DNA of 64,000 nt, taken from NCBI GenBank assembly GCA_964479625.1, contig CAYZMS010000016.1:37486-101485 (forward strand), written 5' to 3'. Below, piece by piece: positions 9,116-17,590 of this stretch. Position 1 is the stretch's first letter, and each line of letters begins with the position of its first letter. A model generated the notes under the pieces. That model worked only from the letters and a program-made list of their open reading frames with translations, was not told where the DNA came from and did not search any database. A program made the position numbers and the translations under genes. This stretch comes from CAYZMS01 sp964479625. GTDB taxonomy: Bacteria > Bacteroidota > Bacteroidia > Chitinophagales > Saprospiraceae.

Positions 9116-9823
9116 ATGAAACAAAAGGTTTACCAAAGTCTGGTCTGGCCGGCTGGCGCCATTCTTCTATTGTGGGTCATTCATTTGATCCAGGTAGCCA
9201 CTGGAATAAGCCTGGCGGGTTTTGGTGTCCGCCCCAGGCATTTAGACGGCTTTTGGGGTATTTTTACCGCCCCTCTGGTTCATGGCAACTGGAGTCACCT
9301 TTTTTCGAACACCCCCCCTTTATTTGCCATGCTGGCCATGGTCCTGTTTTTTTACCGAACCGTTGCGGTTAGCGCGATCAGCCTCATTTACGTACTTACC
9401 GGCCTGGCGGTCTGGGCCTTTGCTTTTAATGCCAATACCTTTCACATCGGAGCCAGTGGAGTGGTGTATGGGTTAGTTTCCTTTGTGTTTTGGAGCGGCG
9501 TTTTCCGGCGTAATTTAAAATCCATCGTATTAGCGCTGATCGTGGTGTTCTATTACAGTTCTATGTTTTTGGGCATACTTCCCGGACAGGAAGGGATTTC
9601 CTGGGAAAGCCATTTGTATGGGGCCATTGTCGGTATGTTGGTTTCCTTTTGGTTTAAGGACCGTATCGAACCGGACGAGCGCCCGGAGCCCCCCTCCTGG
9701 GAATTGGAAGCTCCCCAGGAAGAACGCCCCTTTTTCGACCCAAATGTTTTTGAAAAAACCCGGCAGGAACGCGCCAAAGAACAACGACAGCGGGAAGAAG
9801 GAGGCTGGTTCTCCAACTGGTAA
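9116..9823 (+). CDS. Rhomboid-family intramembrane serine protease
   Basis: 235 residues with about six membrane segments. The family signature HGNWSHLFSN lies at 56-65; the catalytic dyad is Ser114 in GASGVVYG and His166 in ESHLYGAIVG. The soluble C-terminal tail (~180-235) is rich in Pro, Glu and Arg and ends in a charged coil-like stretch. Substrates of bacterial rhomboids are mostly unknown. Independent position after pfkA, closed by a hairpin at 9845. Confidence 0.9.
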   Translation: MKQKVYQSLVWPAGAILLLWVIHLIQVATGISLAGFGVRPRHLDGFWGIFTAPLVHGNWSHLFSNTPPLFAMLAMVLFFYRTVAVSAISLIYVLTGLAVWAFAFNANTFHIGASGVVYGLVSFVFWSGVFRRNLKSIVLALIVVFYYSSMFLGILPGQEGISWESHLYGAIVGMLVSFWFKDRIEPDERPEPPSWELEAPQEERPFFDPNVFEKTRQERAKEQRQREEGGWFSNW

Positions 9824-9844
9824 GGTGGGCGTTTATGGATGCCC

Positions 9845-9884
9845 CTTGAGCCGAAGCAGTTGCGCTGCTTCGACTCAAGTCTTT
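9845..9884 (+). terminator. Hairpin after the rhomboid gene, probable terminator
   Basis: 15-bp stem with one mismatch (cttgagccgaagcag at 9845-9859, ctgcttcgactcaag at 9865-9879), 5-nt loop, followed by TCTTT. The T run is short, so efficiency is uncertain. Confidence 0.55.
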
Positions 9885-9927
9885 AAAACAAAAAGCTCGC
9901 CAGTTCCCTAATCCGAATTTAACCCAA

Positions 9928-10881
9928 TTGGAAATGGCCCAGGTTCGTCGGCTGGTTTGGATCCTTTCTATGTTGCCTGTTACCGCTTCCGCGCAGGTGG
10001 ATCCCGGGTATTTTCAACTTAGCTGGTCCAACGACTTTTTACAGATCACCAGGCCCACCGACCATTATTATACTAACGGATTATCCCTGGCGTACGGCGG
10101 ACCCTTTTTTCGAAATATCCCACTGAACGTTTTACTTTGGTCAGTAGACGACCAAACTACCATTTCCGGCTTGGGACTGACCCAGGATATCTACACCCCC
10201 ATACAGAAGGATACTAATGTTTTCCTGCCTGATGACCGGCCCTTTGCTGCAGTGCTTTACCTTTCCGCTACAAAAACAAGCCTGGCTCCCAGTAAAAAAA
10301 TACGGATGACTTCCGCACTTCAACTAGGCGTTATCGGTCCTGCTGCCGGTGGGGAAATCCTCCAGAACTTCATTCATGTTCTTTCTCCGGGCAGCGAGTT
10401 GGTCGAAGGCTGGCCCCAACAGATCCGCAATGGTTTGCTGCTTAATTACCAAGTGGAACTGGAAAAGAACCTTTTCCTGAATGACCATTTCCAGATGGAA
10501 AGCCGCTCCAAAGGGCGCATCGGAAGCCTTAATATCGACCTGAGCACCGCTGTAGCGTTCCGGCTAGGACAATTATTTGACAATTACCAACAGGTGCTGC
10601 CTTTCCCTTCCTCAAAGCGAAACGGGTATGCGCATGCCTACGGATTGGCGGGTGTACAGTTGGTTGCCTATGATGGCACCCTTCATGGCAGTTTATTGCA
10701 CAGGGATGAGCGATGGGTCGAAGCAGTCCAACCGGAAATCGCGCGGTGGTTTTGGGAAATCGGCCTGGAACTTACCCTCCCTTATGGTGCGCTTCGCTAT
10801 GGATTGGTCAAAACGGCGCCAGATTTCGAAGGGGGGCAAACCCACCGATATGGCAAAATTGAATTCAACTGGCGTTTATAA
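9928..10881 (+). CDS. LpxR-family lipid A deacylase (DUF2219)
   Basis: 317 residues, signal peptide (LVWILSMLPVTASAQ). LpxR is an outer-membrane barrel that removes the 3'-acyloxyacyl chain of lipid A. Family hallmarks visible: SWSNDFLQ near the N-terminus of the mature protein (the Asn-Asp pair that holds Ca2+ and the active site), TDHYYTNGLSLAYG, LTQDIYTP, DDRPFAAVLYLS, and a conserved His in the FIHVLSPGSELVEGWPQQI stretch. The start may also be the second Met (9934). Followed 59 nt later by a lipoprotein and then a PagL-type gene. Function is inferred from family motifs. Confidence 0.85.
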   Translation: MEMAQVRRLVWILSMLPVTASAQVDPGYFQLSWSNDFLQITRPTDHYYTNGLSLAYGGPFFRNIPLNVLLWSVDDQTTISGLGLTQDIYTPIQKDTNVFLPDDRPFAAVLYLSATKTSLAPSKKIRMTSALQLGVIGPAAGGEILQNFIHVLSPGSELVEGWPQQIRNGLLLNYQVELEKNLFLNDHFQMESRSKGRIGSLNIDLSTAVAFRLGQLFDNYQQVLPFPSSKRNGYAHAYGLAGVQLVAYDGTLHGSLLHRDERWVEAVQPEIARWFWEIGLELTLPYGALRYGLVKTAPDFEGGQTHRYGKIEFNWRL

Positions 10882-10940
10882 GCCAAAGAAAATATTTACT
10901 TTTAAGTTATCTTAAGCAAAGATACTACCACCCAAACCGA

Positions 10941-11333
10941 ATGAAAAGACCTGTACTTATCATCCTTCTTGGGCTAGCTTTATCAGGCCTGAATAGTTGT
11001 GCAACCGTTTTCGGCAATTTCAGTAATGCGCTGGTTCTCCGATCGGAGGACCCTACTCCCGCTGAAGTTTTCCTGGACGGAGAAAAGATCGGAACGGCAC
11101 CAGGTAAAATCAAGCTCCCACCCAACCAAATTCAACATGGTAGTGAGCTGCTGATCACTGCAGACGGTTATCAGGATCAGGCCTACACCCTTCAGCGCCG
11201 TCCCAGCCTGCCCTATATTTTTGCAGACCTTATCACCACTGCAGGTCTAGGCATGGCGGTCGACTTTATTAGCGGTTCCATTTATCGGCCTCAAAAACGA
11301 AAAATCAACTACCAATTGAAAACCGAGGAATAG
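10941..11333 (+). CDS. Small lipoprotein with PEGA-like domain
   Basis: 130 residues. Type II signal peptide with lipobox LNSC (Cys at residue 19-20). Residues ~38-85 (PAEVFLDGEKIGTAPGKIKLP, then ELLITADGYQ) resemble the PEGA surface-exposed beta domain. A short hydrophobic stretch (IFADLITTAGLGMAVDFI) follows. The C-terminus is basic. It sits between two lipid A deacylase genes, 3 nt before the second, so is probably translated with it. No specific function known. Confidence 0.75.
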   Translation: MKRPVLIILLGLALSGLNSCATVFGNFSNALVLRSEDPTPAEVFLDGEKIGTAPGKIKLPPNQIQHGSELLITADGYQDQAYTLQRRPSLPYIFADLITTAGLGMAVDFISGSIYRPQKRKINYQLKTEE

Positions 11334-11336
11334 GTC

Positions 11337-12575
11337 ATGCACGCACGAATACTTTTACTTCTTCCCTGCTTTTTCTGGGCAGCCTGTACCAGTGGTCAAA
11401 CCTTCAATGACTATACCAAGCTGGAAATCGATACTGCTTCCAATTATGGCTTTTTTAATTTTATCCAGCTGCGATTGCACAGGGGGTCTAATTTGACCAG
11501 TTCGAAAACAGATTGGGTAGCCGACCTGTATTCCAATAGCGGGTATACTGGTATTGATCTACGTATCGGTTTCCAAACTACCGGCAAATTCGAGTGGGAG
11601 CAATTGTTAAAATACCCCCAATACGGTTTCGGATTCTCCACCTATTTCTATACAGAACGCGACGTTACTGATCTGCTTGGCCAACCCTCAGCGGTATACG
11701 CCTTTGGCAACCTGCCTTTCTATCGAAGCAAGAACGAAAAATTCTACCTTTCCTTTGATCCCTCTACCGGGCTGGCCTATGACCTAAATGGCTACGATCC
11801 GGAGGAAAATCCTTTTAATGATGCCGAGGGTTCCGACATTTTATTTTACTTCAACTTTGGCTTGTCGGGCGTTCATTTTTTAAGCGAGCGCATGGATCTA
11901 AACTATGGTTTAAACCTTATCCACTTTTCGAACGGCCGCCTGCGCACGCCCAACCTGGGGGTCAATATGGCTGGTATTGACCTGGGGTTGCGGTATTACT
12001 TCAATCCGGTTAGTCGGTATACCAGTACGGCATATCCCGATTATCAGCCGCAGCTTCGCCCTGGCTTCCAGGAAAGGTACCTTCCCCCTCATGAGGATTA
12101 CAGCATGTGGAACGTCTTTTGGGCAGTAGGTATGAACTCTACCACCCGGGATGCCTTCGACGAAGAAACCGGCGAACCCCTTAATGCCCAGGGGCCAAGT
12201 TATTTTGCCAGTACGCTTGGTTTCGAATGGCAGCGCAAATACGGCCGCGTAGCTTCCTGGGGGCTTGGCTTGGATTATCACTTCGATGCCAGCCTGGGAG
12301 AGGAATACGAAGGGGAGGCCTCCTTCTGGGAACGGTCTACTATTGGCTTTGGCCCCTTACACGAACTTTATATAGAACGCTTTAGCATCTTTTTTCAGCC
12401 AAGCATTATCATCCTGGGAACAAAAACGGCACAAGATACCCGCGCAGGTTTCTTCGTCCGGGCCGGGCTTAGGGCAAGAATAACCGATCAACTGTTTGGC
12501 CATTTTGCCTTAAAGACCTATTCCGGAGCTATTGCTGATTACGTCGAATGGGGCGTAGGGTATTCGTTTTATTAA
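11337..12575 (+). CDS. Acyloxyacyl hydrolase, PagL-type lipid A 3-O-deacylase family
   Basis: 412 residues with signal peptide (ILLLLPCFFWAAC...). The PagL signature is HFSNGRLRTPNLGVN around residue 197, containing the catalytic His and Ser two residues apart. In Pseudomonas PagL a Glu 14 residues after the His completes the triad; by my manual alignment that position is Asn here, which should be checked. The protein is much longer than PagL (~150 aa) and has a long C-terminal barrel-like region ending in VEWGVGYSFY. Start 3 nt after the lipoprotein stop. Family assignment fairly sure, activity less so. Confidence 0.75.
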   Translation: MHARILLLLPCFFWAACTSGQTFNDYTKLEIDTASNYGFFNFIQLRLHRGSNLTSSKTDWVADLYSNSGYTGIDLRIGFQTTGKFEWEQLLKYPQYGFGFSTYFYTERDVTDLLGQPSAVYAFGNLPFYRSKNEKFYLSFDPSTGLAYDLNGYDPEENPFNDAEGSDILFYFNFGLSGVHFLSERMDLNYGLNLIHFSNGRLRTPNLGVNMAGIDLGLRYYFNPVSRYTSTAYPDYQPQLRPGFQERYLPPHEDYSMWNVFWAVGMNSTTRDAFDEETGEPLNAQGPSYFASTLGFEWQRKYGRVASWGLGLDYHFDASLGEEYEGEASFWERSTIGFGPLHELYIERFSIFFQPSIIILGTKTAQDTRAGFFVRAGLRARITDQLFGHFALKTYSGAIADYVEWGVGYSFY

Positions 12576-12769
12576 ACCGCTAAGCTGTACAATACCAGGT
12601 GCCCATTGTACAAGGGCTTGCAAGCAGCTGTAAGCAAAAGGCGAGCAGGCTAAGGCAGCAAAAGATTGACAAAAGTCATGGCCTTTTCCTCTTGACACTG
12701 ACCAAGTTTAGTTTTTAAATTCAGAAGACTATTTAAACTTTAAGTTATAGAACTAAAACCACCACCGCT

Positions 12770-13191
12770 ATGATTAACCATTTGTATCCTCACACCCGAT
12801 TATTTTTTCGTTTGATCGGACTCGCTTTCCTGGCCATTCTTCTGGTCCTGTTGGTAAGCTGAAATACCGAAACCCGTTCTGAAGTGGAACGAGGAGAAGC
12901 CATGTATGTCTCCTACTGCCAGATCTACCATGGGGAAGTGGGAGCCGGAAAGGGAGCAATGGCGGACCTCCTTAAACTTCCCGCGCCCAATCTTACGCAG
13001 ATTTCCAAACGCTACGGCGGGTAGTTCCCGGATGATCGTATCGTATAAACGATCGGATACTGGAGCATACGGATACCGATATGCCGGCCTTCTGGGTAGC
13101 TATTAAAAACGGGGAAAACCTGACCACCGACCAGCAGGTCTCCGATAAAATCGGTGAATTGATCGCTTACCTGAAAACTATTCAGCAATAA
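12770..13191 (+). pseudogene. Decayed lipoprotein-type cytochrome c
   Basis: A reading frame starts at the ATG at 12770 with a hydrophobic signal (FFRLIGLAFLAILLVLLVS), then meets TGA at 12860 exactly where a lipobox Cys is expected. It continues in frame as a class I cytochrome c (SEVERGEAMYVSYCQ...), but the haem motif reads CQIYHG instead of CxxCH (Tyr codon at 12926). Further stops are TAG at 13022 and TAA at 13046; a frameshift then leads to the normal cytochrome end (TDMPAFWVAIKNGENLT...AYLKTIQQ) and stop at 13189. At least five independent lesions make this a true pseudogene and not sequencing error. Confidence 0.82.
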
Positions 13192-13223
13192 TCGTTCAGG
13201 AGGGCTAAGCGAAAAGGGATAGG

Positions 13224-13260
13224 AACTGATTTTCAGCCTTTCGCTGAAAATCAGTTTTCG
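13224..13260. terminator. Hairpin between convergent genes, probable bidirectional terminator
   Basis: Perfect 13-bp stem (aactgattttcag at 13224-13236, ctgaaaatcagtt at 13244-13256) with a 7-nt loop, located between the cytochrome pseudogene and the convergent DUF3037 gene. The flanks (gcgaaaaggg and cctttccctcgc) can extend the pairing imperfectly. Confidence 0.6.
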
Positions 13261-13323
13261 CCTTTCCCTCGCTCCGTTCCAGTCAAGCTCAGACCAAACC
13301 CGGTTGCTCAGTGGCATGCAACC

Positions 13324-13725
13324 TTAGGTCTCCTTTTCCTCCAGAAGAACGAACTGTTCAAATAATTCCTCCAGTGTCTGATCCAGATCCTGGCTTAATC
13401 CGGGATGTACAAAAGAGCATTGGAGTACGGTACTCTTGGCTGCCGTCAACCAACGAAAGCGCTCCGGGGCCTCCAACCGGGCAATAGGGCCACCAGCAAG
13501 GTCGCCGGCACAGATCAGTTTCCAGTTTTCCAGATACCGTTGCAACAATTCCAGATCCAGTTCGGGCCAAAGTGCCAGCAGGCGTTTTTGAGGCAGGTCA
13601 TACCGCATTTTCAAAAATGCAGGCCGTTTGCAAAACAGGAGTACCCCCACATTGATACACTCCCCCCGTTCTATCCGCGGGATGACTCTGATCAGGCTGT
13701 ACTCATAAGCTTGCTTTCCGGGCAT
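13324..13725 (-). CDS. DUF3037 family protein
   Basis: 133 residues. Matches DUF3037 by the pattern YEYSLIRVIPRIERGECINVGVLLFC near the N-terminus and a helical acidic C-terminus. The family is usually encoded right next to a HipA_2 kinase, as here: the start overlaps the upstream kinase gene by 23 nt, which implies coupled translation. No catalytic motif is visible, and the biochemical function is unknown. Confidence 0.83.
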   Translation of the reverse strand: MPGKQAYEYSLIRVIPRIERGECINVGVLLFCKRPAFLKMRYDLPQKRLLALWPELDLELLQRYLENWKLICAGDLAGGPIARLEAPERFRWLTAAKSTVLQCSFVHPGLSQDLDQTLEELFEQFVLLEEKET

Positions 13726-14494
13726 CTTCAGCTTTTTTGGTGAGCAATTCCAGTTTCGAAAGGCGGATTTTCAGGTATTCCACATAAGCAGCTCGCTTTG
13801 CTTCCGGGCTCAGGCCGGAGCTTTTGTCTTCCAGCCAATCATCGGGAAGTATTGCCGCGATGGCCTCCAACTCCCCTTCCCCTACCTTTTGGTGAATCAG
13901 CTCAGCAGCTTCGAAAAGCAGTTTTGCCTGGGGTAGCAAAACATGATCCTTGATCATTGGAAATCCTCGTTGGGCATGGGAATTCCAATCCCCCCAATTG
14001 TGGTGAAAATACAAACATGCCCCATGATCGATCAACCATAATTCTCTTTTCCAAAGTAAGAGATTGGTATTGCGTACCGTTCGGTCAATATTGGTGATAA
14101 GGCTGTCGAGTAAAACGATGATCGAAGCTTCCCGGGGGTTAACTTTCGAAACAGCGGGGTCGTAAGTGATAGCGCCCTCCAGGTAGTGCAACCCCAGATT
14201 AAGGCCCACGCTAAATCGAAGCAGATCCTGGATCTCCTGATCGGGTTCCAGGCGACCGAAGGCCGCATCCAGTTGGACAAAGACTAATTCAGGGACCTTT
14301 AAGCCCAGCAGGCGGGCCAATTCGCCACCGATCAGTTCTGCCAGGAGGGCATTCTTTCCCTGTCCTGCACCCCGAAATTTGAGCACATAAGGGAAATCAT
14401 CATCCGCTTCCACGATCGCCGGCAAGGACCCCCCCTCCCGAAGGGGTTGTACATATCGTATGGCCTCCACTGTACGAATATCGAGTGCTTGCAT
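13703..14494 (-). CDS. HipA_2-family protein kinase-like protein
   Basis: 263 residues. HipA-like kinase fold: an N-terminal nucleotide-binding part (YVLKFRGAGQGKNALLAELIGGELARLLGL), the catalytic loop DSLITNIDRTVRNTNLL with the Asp/Asn pair, and the metal-binding DHG in LWLIDHGACLYFHH (DFG equivalent). It lacks the HipA N-1 domain and is not accompanied by a HipB-type DNA-binding antitoxin; its partner is the DUF3037 protein. True HipA phosphorylates glutamyl-tRNA synthetase; the target of HipA_2 proteins is not known to me. Confidence 0.82.
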   Translation of the reverse strand: MQALDIRTVEAIRYVQPLREGGSLPAIVEADDDFPYVLKFRGAGQGKNALLAELIGGELARLLGLKVPELVFVQLDAAFGRLEPDQEIQDLLRFSVGLNLGLHYLEGAITYDPAVSKVNPREASIIVLLDSLITNIDRTVRNTNLLLWKRELWLIDHGACLYFHHNWGDWNSHAQRGFPMIKDHVLLPQAKLLFEAAELIHQKVGEGELEAIAAILPDDWLEDKSSGLSPEAKRAAYVEYLKIRLSKLELLTKKAEDARKASL

Positions 14495-14637
14495 AAGGGC
14501 AATATACAGGTTTCGGCCTATTCTCTGGCAAGGGCCAGGCTTTAGCTGTTTTCGAAAACGATCTATCGAAAAATTCGCGCGCCTTTCTCTGTAATTGGGT
14601 ACCTTTTAGAAGTATTCTTTGTTATTTGTTGCCACCT

Positions 14638-15648
14638 ATGCCAGAACAACCGAAGAACAAAACTTGCAGGCACTGCGGTGCTGATCTGCCTTCTGAAGGG
14701 GGCTCGTTTTTGCCCTGAGTGCGGGCGACCTGTCCGCCAGGGCACAGGCTCCAGTAATGTTTTCCAGGATTTTTTCCAGGAAGCCCTGAATTGGGAGTCC
14801 CGTTCATTTGCCACCCTTAAACCACTTTTTTTCGACCCGGCTTTTTGACCAATGTTCATTTCTCCGGTGGGGCCTTAGCCTACACGCCTCCGGTGCGCTT
14901 ATTTTTTGTGGCTACTTTCTTTTCCTTTACCCTGGGAGCCATTAACGACCTATTTAACAAAGGACCTGCAGTCGTTGAAGGCCCACAGCCTGTGGAAATT
15001 GCTCAAAAAAAGGCCATTATACAACAATACCCTATGGAGACCTATTCCGATTCCCTGCTTGATTCCCTGTGGCTCAACCTGAAAATTTCCAGTACCGGTG
15101 ACATACTCCTCAGCAATGCAGACTTATACCGGGAGGCCATAGACAGCCTGGGGGTAGAAGGATTCCTGGAGCAAACCGGCTCCAGGGAAAATACCGGTGC
15201 ACTTACGAATCGCATCCTTCGTAGATCCTTGGAAAAGTGGAAAAATAATGAATGGGAACAACTAAAGACCAACTTTCAGGCTACCTTATCTCTACGACTG
15301 CTATTGTCACTACCCGTTTATGCCTTAATTTTGCAATTATTCTTTTTTCGGCAGCCCTTTTCCAGGCATTTCGTATTCTGTTTACATTTTTTGTCTTTTT
15401 TCTTTTTGTTTACGGGCATTTGCTGGTTCATTTTAAACCTGCTGATCTCGATACTCCCGGTAAACATTGCCGTTTTCGGCTTTTCATTAGTGGTGGTCTA
15501 TTTCTATTTAATGCTGGCCATCCGCCGGGTGTACCACCGAAGGTGGTGGCGCAGTATAGTAGTTGCCTTTCTGGTAGCTATTCTTTTTCTGGCGATCCTG
15601 CTGATCTTTAGTGTAGTTTTCGGTCTGCTCTACATTTTATTTTTCTAG
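14638..15648 (+). pseudogene. DUF3667 membrane protein with two compensating frameshifts
   Basis: The ATG at 14638 opens a zinc ribbon (CRHCGAD) and hits TGA at 14716. Moving one frame just before, in the G5 run at 14697-14702, restores the second half of the ribbon (FCPECGRPV) and NVFQDFFQEALNW. That frame ends in TGA near 14847, where adding one G to gacccggc restores the original frame (LTNVHFSGGALAYTPPVRLFF). From there 267 residues run with about four membrane segments to the stop at 15648. The order zinc ribbon - YxPPxRLF - membrane helices is that of DUF3667. The two indels cancel and both sit in G runs. Either a recent pseudogene or base-calling errors. If intact, about 336 residues. 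Confidence 0.75.
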
Positions 15649-15651
15649 AGG

Positions 15652-16581
15652 TTACACGACCGGGGCCCCATCGACAATGCGATCGGGATCAGCGGGAAGC
15701 TCCATTACCTCCCGGGCGCGCAATTTGCCCAGGCCTATCATGGTGGCCATGGCATTGGGCTCGAATCGCAAACCTGTTGGGTTTTGTGGGTCCAGGTCTT
15801 GCAAAGGTTCAATTATTCGAATATCGCAATCGGTATGTTCCTTTTTGAAGTGTTGCAGTACCGTCCGGTCATTTTCCCTGACTTCATGCAAAAAAATGGA
15901 AATGGCCCGGAAGAGGACATCCAATACGCTGGTGAAAGGTTCATCTCTTCGCTCGATGGTTGCCGGGTTATTACTAAGGACGATGATCTTATTGGGCCGA
16001 GGCATAATGAAAGGGACAAGGGCTGTGGGGACGACTTCGCGATTGCCCCCATCAACAAATTGTTCCTGTTCAATATCAATAGGCGGCATAAAAGCAGCCT
16101 GATTACTGGAGGCCATCAGGGCATTCTTTAGGGCAGCCCAGGAGGAGATCAGGCGCTTATCATACATTCGGGAATGCGGGATGTTATCCTTGGTGCAAAA
16201 AATAGTCCGGCGACCGGTTTTCAAGCTTACCGCATTCAAACAAAGGTTAGTGGGGGAATCCATGATGTTTCTAAACCGGTGTTCCAGTACCCTGTCCAGG
16301 ATTTTATTCAGGGGGTGGTTGTCGAAAATGAAAGGCCGATCGGCTAAAAAATTGCGCAGAATGTTCTGCCGGGTAATGATATCGTTCGTGTTAACAGAGG
16401 TATAGACCTGCTCCAGTGTGTCCAGGTCTCCAATAGCGGCCAGCGTTGAGATCAGGGCTCCCGAACTGGTCCCCAGGATATAGTCGAACTGATCGGTGCC
16501 TATATCGGACAAATGCCGTAAGGCGCCTACCGTAAATGCTCCTTTCGCGCCCCCGCCGCTGGTAATTAGAATAGTACTCAT
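15652..16581 (-). CDS. Patatin-like phospholipase
   Basis: 309 residues. Cytoplasmic patatin fold: oxyanion loop GGGAKG at residues 9-14, nucleophile Ser39 in GTSSG, and catalytic Asp177 in DGG. The protein has no signal peptide. Patatins hydrolyse acyl esters of membrane lipids. Its start is 9 nt after the stop of a secreted barrel-like protein gene, so the two form an operon. The stop lies 3 nt from the convergent DUF3667 stop. The physiological substrate is unknown. Confidence 0.9.
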   Translation of the reverse strand: MSTILITSGGGAKGAFTVGALRHLSDIGTDQFDYILGTSSGALISTLAAIGDLDTLEQVYTSVNTNDIITRQNILRNFLADRPFIFDNHPLNKILDRVLEHRFRNIMDSPTNLCLNAVSLKTGRRTIFCTKDNIPHSRMYDKRLISSWAALKNALMASSNQAAFMPPIDIEQEQFVDGGNREVVPTALVPFIMPRPNKIIVLSNNPATIERRDEPFTSVLDVLFRAISIFLHEVRENDRTVLQHFKKEHTDCDIRIIEPLQDLDPQNPTGLRFEPNAMATMIGLGKLRAREVMELPADPDRIVDGAPVV

Positions 16582-16590
16582 GCTTTGGCT

Positions 16591-17433
16591 TTAATTGAAC
16601 AGCCGGTAGGCGATCCCGCCCACAAACAAATAATTATTTTCCCGCTCCTGCCATCCGCCCATCAATTGGAATTGAAAATTAGCCAGGTCGATCCCTGCTC
16701 CGCCTAGGGCCTGAAAAGTGTTCACTCCAAAAACATGCCCCGCTTCCGTTATGAGCTTGAGGTGGCCAATGGAGGTAAGCGGGTCGCCGAGATCTACGAT
16801 CCGGTATTCTGCCCGCCCTCCGGTGTACCCGAATGCTTTGGTATCTTGGTATTGAAAACCACCGCCGACCATAAGCCGGAAGCGGCCTCCACATTGAAAA
16901 TCTGAACTTCCGAAGGTATAGGAAAGGTATCCTCGTCCTAACAAAAGGAAGGATTCCTCATCTCCAAAGATATTTTTACCCCCCTGGTCAATTTCCAGGT
17001 GGATGCCAACTCCCTTACAGAATTCAGAAGACCGCCACCGCTGGTCATCCAGTTGGTTCTCGAAAAAGAGTTTCCAGCGCAATAGGTTATCTTTTTGAAA
17101 GGCATCTAATTCAAGCTCAAGGATGTGATCATTAATACAACGTTTCATGCTGCCATCTTCATCGGGGCGTACCCAGCGCCGGATCTCCCGAAACAAGCGA
17201 TCCAATTCCGTTTTACAATCGCCCTGGCAGAGCCGTTCCACCTTGTCTTGCTGGTCGGCTGCATTTACCGGACAAGATCCCAGGATACTTAATTGTTGTT
17301 GAATGGCCTGGGCATAGGCTGATGCAGCTTGTTGGCATTCGGCTTGATTACAACAATCCTGGGCGACAGCTCTGCAAGAAAGGCTGAAGGTAAGAAGCAG
17401 TATTGCCCCCTGGATGTAGGTATACGTTCCCAT
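16591..17433 (-). CDS. Secreted Cys-rich protein with barrel-like C-terminus, unknown function
   Basis: 280 residues from the ATG at 17433, which begins the signal peptide (YIQGAILLLTFSLSC, cleavage near AVAQ); the longer frame to 17505 adds an unlikely N-terminus. The mature N-terminal half is helical with several Cys (DCCNQAEC, SCPV, LCQGDCKTEL) and the C-terminal half has alternating strands (FLLLGRGYLSYTFG, FRLMVGGGFQYQD, LQALGGAGI, YLFVGGIAYRLFN), typical of a small outer-membrane barrel. First gene of a two-gene unit with the patatin. I do not recognise the family. Confidence 0.7.
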   Translation of the reverse strand: MGTYTYIQGAILLLTFSLSCRAVAQDCCNQAECQQAASAYAQAIQQQLSILGSCPVNAADQQDKVERLCQGDCKTELDRLFREIRRWVRPDEDGSMKRCINDHILELELDAFQKDNLLRWKLFFENQLDDQRWRSSEFCKGVGIHLEIDQGGKNIFGDEESFLLLGRGYLSYTFGSSDFQCGGRFRLMVGGGFQYQDTKAFGYTGGRAEYRIVDLGDPLTSIGHLKLITEAGHVFGVNTFQALGGAGIDLANFQFQLMGGWQERENNYLFVGGIAYRLFN

Positions 17434-17590
17434 AGGGTGAGTATTAGGTGTGTTTTCCGGTAAGTTAAATATACGAATAATTTTTAATTCGGTAGCCAAA
17501 AACAAGCAATAGCGCTTGATCAGCGGGTAGGCTAACTGTTCTTGCCGAAAAGATTATGCGAGACCGTTTCAAAAACGGTGTCCATCAATG

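Noticed and set aside
12906..13106. 66-codon plus-strand frame over the cytochrome pseudogene
   Set aside because: Different frame from the recognisable cytochrome sequence and without any family resemblance.
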